Assembly: GCF_000699445.3 (NCBI RefSeq)
Contig: NC_067195.1
Location: 68,196,591 to 68,260,590 of the forward strand
DNA from: Schistosoma haematobium
Lineage: Eukaryota; Platyhelminthes; Trematoda; Strigeidida; Schistosomatidae
Direction: 5' to 3'
Length of the DNA stretch: 64,000 nucleotides
In this document: one piece after another, positions 24,301-38,500 of the stretch
How the letters are laid out: the number at the start of each line of letters is the position of its first letter
Numbering within the stretch: position 1 is the stretch's first letter
Notes under the pieces: generated by a model
Databases searched by the model: none
Seen by the model: the letters and a program-made list of their open reading frames with translations, nothing else
Told to the model about the DNA's origin: nothing
Position numbers and translations under genes: made by a program

Positions 24301-27056
24301 CAAGTATAATTTTCGCAAAAATTAATTTATAACTATACGTCGTCCCATCAACAGCTTTGTTCATAACGTGATCAATTGTATAGTACTGTAGGAGGAAATT
24401 TAGAATTCCTAAACCAATTTTGTTAGTGGAGAACAGATTTTAGTGATTGCGAATTAGTAACATTTTATATTAGAAAGTTGTAAATTGTTCGCTTAATGCA
24501 TTTTATTTCTGTGATTCACACTTTTAACATGAGATTATATATATAATATTGTTATAAATTGAGGATAAATGATATATACGATTTTTCATAATACAGAAAA
24601 TTATTTTATGTCATAGAGGGAACTTTTTCATGAATATTAATTGATTTGTTCCTGTTTATTTCCCTTCAGCACAAACGGTAAGATGGGATGAACAGGATAG
24701 GGATATATACCTCCTCTTAAACTAATCTAATCTCATCATCTATATCACATAATGAAATTCTTATGATGTATCGGTTTATTGTAACTCAATAATCATCAAC
24801 TGTCATCTTTTTTTTATTTCCGCTCATAGCTATGGTGTATAAGAATGAAAAGAAATCTAGAAATTTTGTCAATTTATTTAACACATTCAATTTCAAGTGT
24901 ATATTCCCCAACTTTAGATTTTTTCGCTACGAACTTCATTCTTTTGATATGTATGTATAATCTCGTTTATATCTAAATACACTATAGTGCAATTCAAATA
25001 AAAACAATATGTTGCTCTTTGTTATTATTCACTTCCCTTGTTAGTAATTTTTTCTTATTCTGATAGAAAAATTCTTGTGAATCAATTCTACTACTTATAA
25101 TCCATTGAAAGTTCAAAATTGATCCGTTTTGTAGTTATTTTACATTGTCGTTTTTAATAAAAAACTTTAGTATGAATTAGGCATATTCTTACTTTGAAAT
25201 GTGATGTTATGGAAGAACAGTGTTTTGCTAGGATTTCTTATACGTAGAGAGAAGTGTAGTAGTATCATAACACCACTTCATGTAGAAGTTTTTTCTTGCA
25301 GTATCTGATCATTCAGTTTTCCGCATCTCATATTTTCTTTGCTTGATATACTTAGCTTTAATTAGAGATGAATTTTAGGCACATCCACCTTTTTGTCGTG
25401 TGATTGTTGTCGTTATTGTTATCTAGTGGATGTCATATTCATGTACCATTGTAACGCGAAAATTTTTTTTAGATCGTAACTTCATTTTATAGTTCTATGA
25501 CTGGATAAAAATGTTCATACCTACATTGGATATGCTTACTAATTATTTGTTTCAAAGTGGTATTTAGTAAAGTATGCAGACGATTGTCATAAACATCTTT
25601 GAACCTGGAACAGATATATGCATTAGTTCAATTTGGCATTTTTTCGTCAAAACATAAAAATAAATGAAATCAAAATTGTAATGGGAAACTAAATATTAAA
25701 ACTTTTATTTCGGAAGAAATTAGCGTGATCTCATCAAAACAATGCACAATGATGTTATAAATTTTAGAGTTACCGTTTTTCAACAATAGTTCTTATCATA
25801 CCCATTTCATTTTAAATTCAACAACTTTTTCAGATTTGAAGTGATGGTATTTTTTGCATTGTTTCATTTGATTTAATATCTTAATTTCTGTATAGTTGCG
25901 TCGCTTTATTTAATTCTATTCTCATTTCCTTTAATGAGTCTAAACGTTATTTCTTTTTATCGCGAATTCCCAATGATGTAACACCTTACACTATTATTTT
26001 TATAGTCTTTAGTAACTCAACAGTTAGATTTCATTTTCAAGTCCTTTAAGATAAACACAATACTGCTTCAAAACTTCAGCTTGGTCAAAAATAGGTTTCA
26101 CCTTTGGACTTTTGCTTACTTTAATTTTAAGGTCTGAATATGATAATGTTTCTTAAGACTTGTCATGTTTTTAACTGTTTTCTGACATTGTGTTCCAACT
26201 TCAGTGCGGAGTTTGTTAATCATACTAAACAAGAAGACAACACTTGTAATGCATTCTTTATCATATATTATTATTACTTTGGTTTTTCATTACTCTGAGA
26301 CGCGTCACAAAGGTTAATGACTAGCTTTGGACTTTCGGTTTAGATGAGAGTATCTCTTCATACGTTATCTCTGTAAACTTATCTCCCATATTCTATAAGT
26401 GATACAGCTAATATCTTTGGCTCGGAACATTGTCTACGGAATTAAATTATTTTTTACCATAACTGGTTTTCGTGCGTATCTCATTGATGGTGTTATTCTG
26501 CAGACTGTTTGTGCATGTTGTTATCTTAATTAATTGTAATACTTGCGCTTAGAGATTAGTCATTGTTCATTATCATTAATAATATTCATAGTAATGTAAA
26601 TATCAGAATCTTTGATAATACTAGTTACTATTTGGTTTTGAAGGTCATTTAAAATACCCGTCATATTGTGTAAGCAAAGTGAGCTATTTTTCATGCAAAA
26701 ATTTTTTTAAATGTATAGATATTTTATTTGTATCATTCGTCGTTTGTTTCTTTTTTCTCTTGTATTTAATGCTTATCACAAATTATTGGCCATTTCTGAC
26801 TAATTTTAGTCAATATTGCACTATACACTTTTCAATCGACTGAAACAGACATGTATACTATGCATCTATCACATATGTGTGAGCCTGTTTTACGCGTATA
26901 TACACCTTTCATGCAACAAAATTATGCTGAATTCATATCTTGCTGACAATATTTAATACATCAAATCGTATGTGTACATAACTGTATTTGTCTTATATAA
27001 TTATGTATTCTTGTTTGTGTGCGCGCATGTGGATCTGTGGTGTTTCTAGTCTCCGG

Positions 27057-27112
<56 letters not shown>

Positions 27113-27534
27113 AGGGTAATGATAACTATAACTAATTCAAGAATTTTCCATGGGGTTTCACTTTGAAAAAAAAACAACGAGCATCATTTATACACATAAT
27201 ATCTGTGCACACAATTTTTAATTTGTCTACAATACCTACTTATTAATTGTCCTAAGGTTGATGTATACATGTACGTGTATAGATTGTACATATCTCTTTC
27301 TTGGTATCACTCTTCTCTCTCTCTCTCTCGTAGCGCAAGTGTGTGCCTACGCACTTAAGTCAAAGTTTTTCAGTGTGAATATTTTGATAATGTGATAATC
27401 GATCTTTCAGTATTTTTAATTTATACCTTTTTCTATCTATAACAAAATAGTGATATACAATCACTTGTTTTGTCTGTTGAATTTTTCACTTATTGTTGTT
27501 TCTTTCTACAAAAATAGTATGTTGTTATGTCTAC

Positions 27535-27586
<52 letters not shown>

Positions 27587-29492
27587 TGTGGACACGTAAT
27601 TAGTCTATTACCTATATAAAGTGATTTAACTATTTTGTTGTTAAACTTTTCTCGTTATGGTTCCTCTGAATTTATTACCGTTCATTTAGGATGCCATAAT
27701 CATGATTCATATAAATTAAAGCCACGTAAAACAAAAACTGTTATATTTTTGTTACTATAACTCGATTAATTACAAATTGGTTGACTTGACTTTTTCGACA
27801 TGTAGTTATTATTCTTAAATAATGTAAATATTACAAACTCTAAAAGCACGCGTAGTTCATAATTAACTATTGATAAATATTCCTTGTTTTCTGTGTAGAA
27901 TAAACACTATAACAATTGTCTTATTATTCGTTCAGTTCACCGATATTGTGAAGAGATAATAAAATGTACGTTTATATATTTCACAGTTGTTGTATGCAAC
28001 TTTAATATGGTTCGCCTAAGAAGAACACTTTAATTCTGAATCGTGTTTCGTCCAAAAACTGCGGGTACTTTCAGTGATTATCCATTACTAGTTCAACAGT
28101 GTGAATAGGATTGTATTCGTCTTCCTTCTTGTGATTCATTCCCATTATTGTGTACCATTTTTCTTTTTATAATCTCAGATGTATTTTGATCAGATTTTCC
28201 ATCGTTTTTGCTTAGTCATTTACACAAACACTTCCAATCAAATCTCATGTCTCATTACCTATTCACTTAGTTGATTAAAAAAAACTCCGAGTTTTCTTTT
28301 TATCTTACTACTGCCGGTCATGTATTGTGTGGTTGAGTTACATTGTTTAGGAATTCGAATATATATTACAACCCTAGGAGCATTTTATTACAGATACTTG
28401 AAATGAGTATTCATCTGTCTGACTTGACCTTCAATCACATTATCAGTGGTTCGGTCCGCCATCTATGGTAATAATATTGAATAGTCTAGTAAAAAGGTTT
28501 ACTTTTTGTTCGAGTTAGTCCAAGGTTTTGAACAGCAGTCTCTTCCATCTTCACGTTTTATACCTTTTTAGATTCAGTTCAATACTTATTAGTTTATTAC
28601 AATCTTGCTACCATCTGCGTATAAGTTGGTTGTCAATACTTTATATTGGGGAAGCTAAACGAACAGATTCCCTATTTTTTAATTGACATCTTTTTGTTGA
28701 AATGTAGCTATGTTCAACTGAGTATGATAATAGCTAGACTTCATAAAATTATCTATCATGTCAACGTTTAAAAAATTAGTTATTTCCAACCCACCTACAC
28801 TATGCTTTGTCAGGTTTTTTGAGATTGAAAAATTTCTTATTTAGTTTACACTATTCTAAGGGGGGACGTTGAATATGAGCTCTTTACATATTTTCCAATT
28901 GTTTTGCTACTTCTTAACAAGTTGACTATCTCTTGTGTTTCACATGCCTAGGGTCATCTTTTGGGTCACATATTAACTAGCCTACTATTACTAAAGGCAT
29001 GCTTATATATGTATGTCTCACCGTTTAAAACCTATTAGTTTTGAGATTTGCTGGATTGTATGTCTGACCTCTATCTCGTGCCCTTAGATGACACAGCATT
29101 GTCTATGTGCATACTATGTCCGTCCAACTCCTTTTTTTATTTTTTTAAAATGGCTGACTCAGCCATTAAAATGTCATTCATTCACATTTATATTGTTTAT
29201 GTGCTTTGTTTCATGGTCTGACTGGAAGCGTTCATTTCAAGGTTGGGTAAATCATATGATTCGACACCAGAAAACGTTATTCGGGCATATAATAAAATAG
29301 CCTCGTGTTTAGCCCCATCCAATTTTCCATAATCCAGACGCATTGTTTGCCGTATGAGTAGCATCTTCATCATGTGTAGTCTTCTTTTTTGGATTACAGC
29401 ACATGTTTTCATCTTTCAAATATTGATACATTAAGCATTGTCGTTAAAGATTTCGGCGTCACTTGTGTTAAAATCAATAGTGAATTTACTCG

Positions 29493-29554
<62 letters not shown>

Positions 29555-32500
29555 AATAAACTGTATACTAGCTATGTATTGCTTAACTTCCTGCATTTCA
29601 GAAACATTTTATATCATATTTTTATCCCACAGGATTTATTTTTACCAACAATTATCCTTTTCTTCCACATCCTATATTACTGTCAGCATAAATTTGTGGA
29701 AATAGTCGAACTTCGCGAAAATCAAGAACATCCATTGAAAAACTGGAAGCACCAGACGTAGTATTAATGAGAAGTTGTGACTAATGGAGCTGAACTGTGC
29801 TGGCTGTGAGGAATTTGCTTACTGAAAACAATGAAAGTTGCGCAATATCATCAATTGCTTGAAGATAGACTTGTACACCGTTGGGTTTCTGCTCAATAGT
29901 CTAAGGGTTAAGCGTTAGCATTCAAATCCGAATGTTCTGGGTTTCAGGTTGCAGGTCATAGATGCGCATTGTTGAGCCTATACTTTGAGATGATGAAGAT
30001 TTGTGGCTCAGGTGGCTGGTTTTGATGGAGCTTTGTTCTCTGAGCTGGATGGTTTTATCATGGAGCTTTCATCGTTCTACTGAACGACATCATCAACACA
30101 CTATCCAGCCCAGAGAACAAAACTCCAGCAAAGTGAGCCTATACTGGCACGAAACGGTCATTCAGTGCTTTCAATTTTTTGGTGGTTGTCTAAATTTAGT
30201 CTCTTTTGATCTCAATGAATTCCACATTACAACTAAGCATTCAGTCTAGTTTTAATAATTGTAGTCAAAACAACTGAAACTTACTGTTGAATACGTTATA
30301 TATTATTAAGATATAAATAACTACAATTAATACATATGTGGATTTATATATAGGTTACTAAGAAAGAGCAGAGTTAGGCACACTGAACCGCAGTGAGCAG
30401 TGCAAATCACAGTAATTACAATATACAATCATATTTGTAAGATGAGTAGAAGTAATACTGGTTATTAGTTAAATAAAGGACGACAACAATAGTATCAGTA
30501 CTAATTCATTTATGGAGCACAAATAACACATCAAGCAATTGATACATGATTGCACCTTAAAGTCCCATTTTGTTATTCAATAATCAAATTATGGTGTTAT
30601 CAACGTTTTTCAAATTCATGTAATTATAAAAACGTTAATGTTGTCAATCTTTAATTGACTAATGACTTCAATTTCTAATAATCAGTTACATGATGTCAAA
30701 AGTTCATTTGAAAATCCTTTTTTGTTCGTGCTTATTCGAGTTATTTTACAATTTATTTTAATCAATGTTATCACCATAGAGTTATCCAATATGGTGACAT
30801 AAATTTCCGTTTTTTTTTTTAAATCTCTTACTTTCATCTACTTCTCAATTTCTTATATTTTTATGGGACATTTACGTATTTCTCCTTTAAAAATCAATGA
30901 TTCCTACAAATCCTTTTTTATCGATCGCATTTAATTAATCTACATCTAAGTCTTTCTTATTCAAACTTAATCAATAATTAGTTGTAAACGTTATACAATT
31001 ATGTATTTATATCTTCCTTTTTTTGTTTAGAAAATAATATTGTACTATTGTTTGTCAGGTATTTGATAATAGGATTTTCTGAAGTATGTATGAAAAATTA
31101 GTTGCTTTCTTGTTTGCTTTTCACTTTTCAACTTCCCGTTTTCTACCCACTCATTGAATATCGAGTAGTACTAGTAGTGTGTGTGTGCAATATACAACAA
31201 ATTAACACTAAATTACCTTTTTTGATTATGTCAACGAGAATGTTTTCTCATTAAAAAGTTATATTCAAATGTTTTTGCTATTTCTTATCAACTCAGACAA
31301 AAAATAGAGAGTTAACATAGTTTTATAACAGCTAAAGATATATTCTAACGAATTTATGAAATCCTGGTGTTTTTAGATCGAATTGAATTGAAAAATCCTC
31401 CATCTTAGTAGCACATAGTGGATTACTAACCAATATTGTTTCTATTGACATCAAGTGGTAATCTTATGCACCGATTATGTATAAAGACCAATGTCCATTT
31501 TAAAGCAATATTTCCCATTGTTGAAATCCAAATTAATTAAATGTTATTTTATTTTTATTTTGGAGTTGTACTACTTTAGTACAGTGTGTTATTAAATTTT
31601 CTATCAGTTTAGACTTCAATTTCTAATTGATCATCTTACTGATAGAATGACACTTTCACCAGTAAAGAACATATTATCTCACGTTTAATATGGCTGGTAA
31701 GAATGATTTTGTCTCTAATTGAAGTAAAACGAAAACTAGAAAGATTCCCTATTGGTTGTCTAATCATACATAATATTATTATTGAATAACTTAACATGGT
31801 AACAGTGTTTGTTTGTGAAAGATACCATCTACAGTCTGGTAGTCTTTGCTTGCGATACAATGATATTATATGGAGAGATTATAAATGGATTTCTTGTTTA
31901 TCAAGACCTCAGTTGCTGAATTATTTTGTTACATTTTAGATACCCAAAATTAAAAATTTTTTTCGGTTTAGGTCTTGCTTCGCGTTGATGTGGTGCAATT
32001 TAGAAATTCATCATAATTTTGTTAATCGACCTTTTAGCATATTGTGTAAATGTAATTAATACGGATTCTCTGGTCTGATCCAATTCAAAATAACTATATT
32101 TCCGTTGTAGAATCTATCGAATAAATGTTAATGTTGCCAATCTTCTAGAGTTCCTCAGAAAAGTCTTCAGAATCTAAAAAGAAGTAGAAAATACTTTGTA
32201 TCCCGGGTGAACAATTCCTGATTTTATTACTCATTTGAACATATTTCTAGCAGCTCCCAGGATATCAAGGTCACATAAGACGGTGTTTATCCTTGTTTTC
32301 TGTACTTAGATTAACCTTCGAAGTAATTTTATTTGTAATGGTTTGAATTATCCTGATCACGATATTTTGACTGGAATCTAACCAGTCTTATTTGACATGT
32401 TCATCCTATTTACGTTCTCTTCATATAGCTATTATAACACACGTTTATATATATTTGGCCAGCAGTGGAATCTAGCATTCCGTCTGGGTGTACATTGGAA

Positions 32501-35500
32501 GTAAAACTTGTGTTCTTAGTTCCTTTTTTTTACCTACAACTTAGGTCTCAAATGTAGCAGATTTCTGGGAGAAATTTAGTTTAAAATGTCTAGTTATCAG
32601 ACATATCGGTTGAATGCTCAAATCAATGAACGTTAATAAATAAAAATCAGTAAAGTCAATTAAAATAACTTGGTAGCTTTCATATCTGACCATACATTAT
32701 CGTAGATAGAACCTCAGTATTAATATAAAATACATTTCAGTTAAGGTTTAGTTTTCCATTATAAATTATATTATTGATTATCACACTATTTGAGTCGTTT
32801 ATGGTAAATAAGGATATTATGTTAACCATGAAAGTGTTACTGTTACTTGGAATATAAATTGTAAGATTTTCTAAACTACATATGCATCTAGATTATTGCT
32901 AAAGAGGAAGAATAAGAAAAAACCGAGAATAATTATGTATGCCACTGGCAACTTCAACTGCTTTGTATAAAATTTTATTTTACCAGTAAAAAACATATAT
33001 TTCTCAAACAGATTATTCTATTTAATTATTCATGAGTTAGTTATTTCCATTTTATCTCTTGTATATGACTATTTGTAAAAGGCTTTACGATGATAATACC
33101 ACCATTCAAATTTAGTTAGTTCGCCTTTTTTTGTTCGACCTTTAGTATAATCGATTGCTTTATTTAAGTATTAAATAGTAAGTCTAACATTCTAATGCAC
33201 ATTCTAAGTGGATTTTCATTTCTAATAATTGTTGATATATTTTTTGTGACACTCTTCATTATTCTAAACAATTCACCTACTTATTCCAACTTCTAATGTG
33301 TGGGCTTACATTGATAAATGATGTTTTTATTACAGCTTATGTGCACTTATTTCGTTTTAAATATATCACTCACAGCAGCGCTAACCGTTAGCCTCAGAAG
33401 CGTGAGGGATCGTGGATATGCGCTGCTGCGGAGTCTCATATTAGGACGAAACGGCCGTCCAGTGTTTCCAGGTTTTCAATGGTGGTCTAACATCAATTGA
33501 TTCATGATCTCAATCAGAAAAATTAGATGGGTTGTGCTCCCTTATGTTTTAGCAGAATAAAAAATAAGTAGTTCACGTCCAAATGAATGAATCTCCATAA
33601 TCTAACTAAATTGATACTTGTCTTTTGTAAAATTTTAAATGTATTAATGTATATATGCACAAAAAAACTGGTAAAGTGAAGTGATCAATCAAATAAACAA
33701 AATAACATTACAAAATTCTACCATTGAGAATGTTCATGAGATTTCATCTTAACTTATTGCTTCCCTTTGATAATTTATAGAGAATGAATGAATAGTATAC
33801 ATGTACATGTACGTATGTCTGTGTGTATTTATTTGTTTTTTTTCTGTGCACGTATCAACCTTTATTTTCTGTACCAAATGGTTGAGTTTTCTATTCGCTC
33901 TCAATTAAACTTATCACCATTTACTACTTCATATCTCATACATTCCTTTGCTTCCTTGTTTTTTCTTCTTCTTGCAAGTGAATATGCTGGTTTTCGGACT
34001 GAAATTTCTGGACTGTTTAATTTGTGTGTTCTAATATTCATTGTGATTATTGAGGTGACTTTCATCAGTCAAACTATTATAATAATTATTATTTTATACT
34101 GTTTTGAAGGATATAATTTCTCTAAGTTTATCTTTTAGTTTTATTTGTGTGTGCGTACCACCACACTCACATACACACACTAACAGCTTCATTAATGCTT
34201 CGTAGTAGTCCGAGCTGAGGTTTTTCTCCTACCTTCCCCTTTTTATCTTATGCATCAGACCGACTTTTTTTCATCATCTGCCCTTATGTCGATCACTAGT
34301 AGATTCTATATCCATTTCTGTACATCCCTTCATAATTTATGTGTTTTGTACAGATAGAGAAATAGAAATGTTTGAGTATTTGCTAGTGTGTGTGACAATT
34401 CTTCAACATCGTTTATTATGAAAGGATTTGTTGAATTTAGTCAATTTCAATCATACGTTATTAGGGTAACCAACTTCAATTGAGACAACTAAAAATGTTA
34501 TCATTTAACCTTGACACTATAAAACACCCAGTTTAAAACCGGATACGAAAATACACCTACATAGCGTTACCGAGTCGAATAAAAAACACTATCCTATAGA
34601 CCATACCTGTTTAATGAGAACTAAAAAGCATAATTTTCATTGTCCAAGTCTAGAATTTTACTGATATGTTTGAACAGGATCATTCCACTTTACATCATAT
34701 AACCGCGGTAGTTCAGTTGTGAAATCATTAAACTTTCACTAACAAACTCCTGTCATGTCCACCTGAATGCTACTTTGTGTGTGTCTGTGCACGTTGTAGC
34801 TAACAAACAGTCCATTTTCACATTTATCTCGGTTTCATCAATCCGGGAGACTATAAATATTCAACCTGAATTCACCAAAGTTTTAGTTGCGATTAATTTT
34901 CCCCATTTTTTTGATATAATCGATATATAATGACATCATAGTTCAATATCACAGCGGATATCGTATTTGCTGTAAATGATCCTACAATGAAAGACTACTA
35001 AACCACCTGTTGATGACTTTATGCAAAAATAATAGTTTTACTGACGCAATATGACTTCTAAAATCACGTTTATGAATTGGTTTGAATGATCATTGTTGTA
35101 AGGCAGTTAGACATCAACACCGTGGAATTCCGACTCAGTTGTCTAGAGGCTAGGCGTTCGTGCGAGAACGAAGGCTCTGGGTTCGATTTACGCGTGCGTG
35201 ATTTAGTTTCAATGAGAATTAATTTATTCGAAAATAACACGAAATTTCGAGTTGGATAAGATGTTTTGCCATACTTCTGATTTTCCATTAAAAAATATTT
35301 GATCCAGTATTGCTCATATGTGTGTCTAGCAACAATTTGTCATATTTGATTAGTATAGTAGTATTATAGATTCCCTTATTACTTAGATATGAGCTACTAT
35401 TTCGTTTTTTGAGATTCTACCGCATAGATTATCAAATTTTCTTATGTTTATCATGTAAGCGATGACTTCATGATTAAAGAACGCTGATGTTAATTAGTAG

Positions 35501-38500
35501 ATTTCAGTTTCATACTTCAGTTTGAGCAGCCAATCGACTGTATGTAACTCAAAGTCGATTACTTGACAAATTAATTACATTATTAATGATCAGTAATTAA
35601 ATAGTCATGTTAGTTTTGAGTTTTCAAAAATATGCTCTTTAGTATTACAGCTATTTTCATAGTAAATTATATATACTATTCTCAACAGAGATGTTTCAAA
35701 TTTCAATAATCTGTGAAAGTCAACTTATTATTGTCGGAATTGTTTTACTATCATATGTTTTGCTTGTTTTAACGGATTACTGAATTTCTATATTGATATT
35801 TTTCATTGAAAATATTACATTCATTAATTGCATTACTTTTATACTGTTGAGATTGATTTACGTTGTTTTAAGATGTTTTATTTAAATTGTTTACATTTTC
35901 TTGTATAAAGTATTCCTCTTGAATTTTCCTTTATCATATCATCATCATCATCAGTTCTGTGTTATATCAAGAAATTATTTATTTTCTCTTGTAATAGATT
36001 TGATTTTTAACGGTTTTTTTGGTCATAGGTTTTGCTCTTATCCATAATAATTTGTTTTATTACTCATAAAGTGTATATAAATCCAAGTTAGTATAATTGG
36101 CAAATTCATTGATTATTTCTCAAAACTAGTTCCATCAGTGAATATGTTAGTTAGATTGTGTGAACTGTTCCTAGTACTTATAATGGAAGCAAATATTTTT
36201 TCGATCTATATATGTTTTCGACTATATTTGTTGACGAAAAAAAACTTAACTATTTTCGTGTTGAGAATAATTTGTCTTAGAAACAATTCCAAACTTAGTG
36301 TAATTCCATTCGTCTTCAAAACAGTTTTTCAAAATGAGTATGATCTCTTTGACCAACAGTAATGTTCATTTGTTATTAATAGATTCACATTACAATCATC
36401 GCTAGGATTTTCAGACCTCAAACTGATATTTAAAAAGAAAAATAAACCCAATACAGAGCGTGTTGTCTAAACAAATCTATCGGTAATATTTTTACTGACT
36501 AAGAAATCAGTGGTTGTGGGTTTTTTTGTGTAAGAGATGTCAACATTACATGAAGAAAATATTTTATTAATTAGAGTAGACAAAACTGTTCATGATCATT
36601 AGCTGCAATATCTTCCAACATAGAATTCCTTAGGTTCAGCTTGTTGATACAAATATTAATAAATACTATTGATGAAAGATGATTATCAGTATTGTGTTAT
36701 GGATTAGTTATTAACAACTGCATAAATCCGTGTTGTTATTGTGTGAAATATATTTTATATTCATTTGAATAATTTGTTTTCCGCACTTTTTCTCATCAGT
36801 TTGCTAAATGCTAAAATTAAGATAAATACTTGATATGCATATCATGCTAATTCATATATTAACTAACTAATGACAATTACCACTTCGAGTATTTATAAAA
36901 ATAACTCATTTTTTCTTTATTTTAATTTGTTATCTCATGAATTTTATAGACTTCATCCGGAGTAGGTCGTGGAAGCCGCGTTAATTCCAAGAAGAATTTA
37001 ACGGCCAATACAATACCCTCTGTATCTTCCTCAGAATCCTTTTCTCCTGGTCAAAGACCAGTTAATCAACAATCAAAGAAACTCCAGTCATGGAATAATG
37101 GGTCCTCCACAAATGTAAGTTTCAACTCCACTATGATATCACCAACTCAGTCAATGGGGATTCCCATGGTAAATTCGGGATTTATTGGTAATTTAGATCG
37201 TCGAGAATCTCCAGTTACTTTTGCCACACAATCAAACAATGGTAGTATGAGACCGAATTCAGGTCCTCCCGTCAATAATAATTTAAACATATCTACAACT
37301 GGGATAACATATAATGAATCTTCAAATAATTTAGATACTCAACCTAATCATAATACGCGTTTGCCAGTTTCTCCTCAGCATTCATATTGTTCTAGTCAAA
37401 TGCCTATGCAACAGCAACAATATTCAGTGTCTAATACATCAAATAATTGTACATCGTATTCTTCTGGTCATGGTAACAACGCATTTTACAATCAAATCAA
37501 TCAACATATTTCTAATATAAATATGAACACATCACAGCAAACATTGACATCAAACAATAATCAAATATGTTATTCGAATGTTGGACCACCCAATAATAAT
37601 ACTCAACCTCCTCCACCAAATGTACATTATCAATCACATACAATACAACCTAATTCAAATGTACAAACTATTTCATCTTCCCCTTTGACTTCTAACTGTA
37701 ATCGAATTTCTGCACAATCGAATTCTAATTCTCAGAATTATCCTCCGTCTGCCCCTCTACCGCCACCACCTCCCTCCAATAGTAGTAGTACTACTACTAA
37801 TACTGCGGCAGTTGGTAATGCATCGTATACTTGTGAGTCTTTGTTTGCTTAAATCGTAGTCAGATATAGAGATTGCATTTCCATCGATCAACTCACCGAT
37901 TTTGTAAATAGTAAAATATCATTACAACTGATGGTTGTAGATTGTTATCATTTAACTAGTTAGTACTGATAGTATAGTATTGTTTTAGGCATTGATTTAT
38001 TATCCCAGCAAGTTTTTCATTTAGAAAAAAAACTTGAAACGACAACGGAATTTTTCGATCACTTTCAATAATGTAACAATTTTAGTAACTGGAAATCAGT
38101 GTTATCCTGTGTTTACCTTTTTATTAACCAATTTATTATTATTATTATTATTCTTGTGGTGAAATTACTGAAGTAGATACAAGTCATTTATAGTGTGTGT
38201 GCATGTTACCTGTAATTAAAATGATTCCTCGATGTTGTGACTGAACTTCACGGTCACTATTATTGCATAGTATATTAACTATGTAATTGAGCCGATAGAT
38301 ATGACGAATAACTAGGTTACATATTGTATTTTCAACTAACAGAAAAATATTTCCATAAATTGGAGGATAAATTATATTCAAATAGTCAGATATACAAAAT
38401 GTCAGTGAAAGTAGTTCTACTCTATGCATGCTATAAACCTCACCCCTATGAGTTGAGGATACTCGGGGACTGTGTCCGATCATCACTGACTTCGACGAAC

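Larger units (their letters stand above)
24229..36949 (+). other. Giant ZMIZ intron (12.7 kb)
   Basis: Very A+T-rich. Contains (AT)n at 27061-27109, (CT)n near 27312-27329, (ATT)n at 27536-27586 and (AAT)n at 29494-29553. It also contains three hammerhead-SINE remnants in sense orientation (29885-30235 split by an insertion, 33376-33522, 35105-35195). Many short open frames occur, none with a recognisable family. Acceptor ATGAATTTTATAG ends at 36949. Confidence 0.8.

Noticed and set aside
29494..29553. CRISPR-like or satellite array
   Set aside because: All tandem arrays here are simple di- or trinucleotide microsatellites; no spaced direct repeats exist.
33788..34138. 116-codon hydrophobic frame that could be read as a membrane protein
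   Set aside because: T-rich intronic DNA yields Phe/Leu/Ile-rich frames by chance; no family or conserved motif is visible.
34690..34760. tRNA-like GGTAGTTCAGTTG stretch
   Set aside because: No box B and no SINE body; too weak to call.
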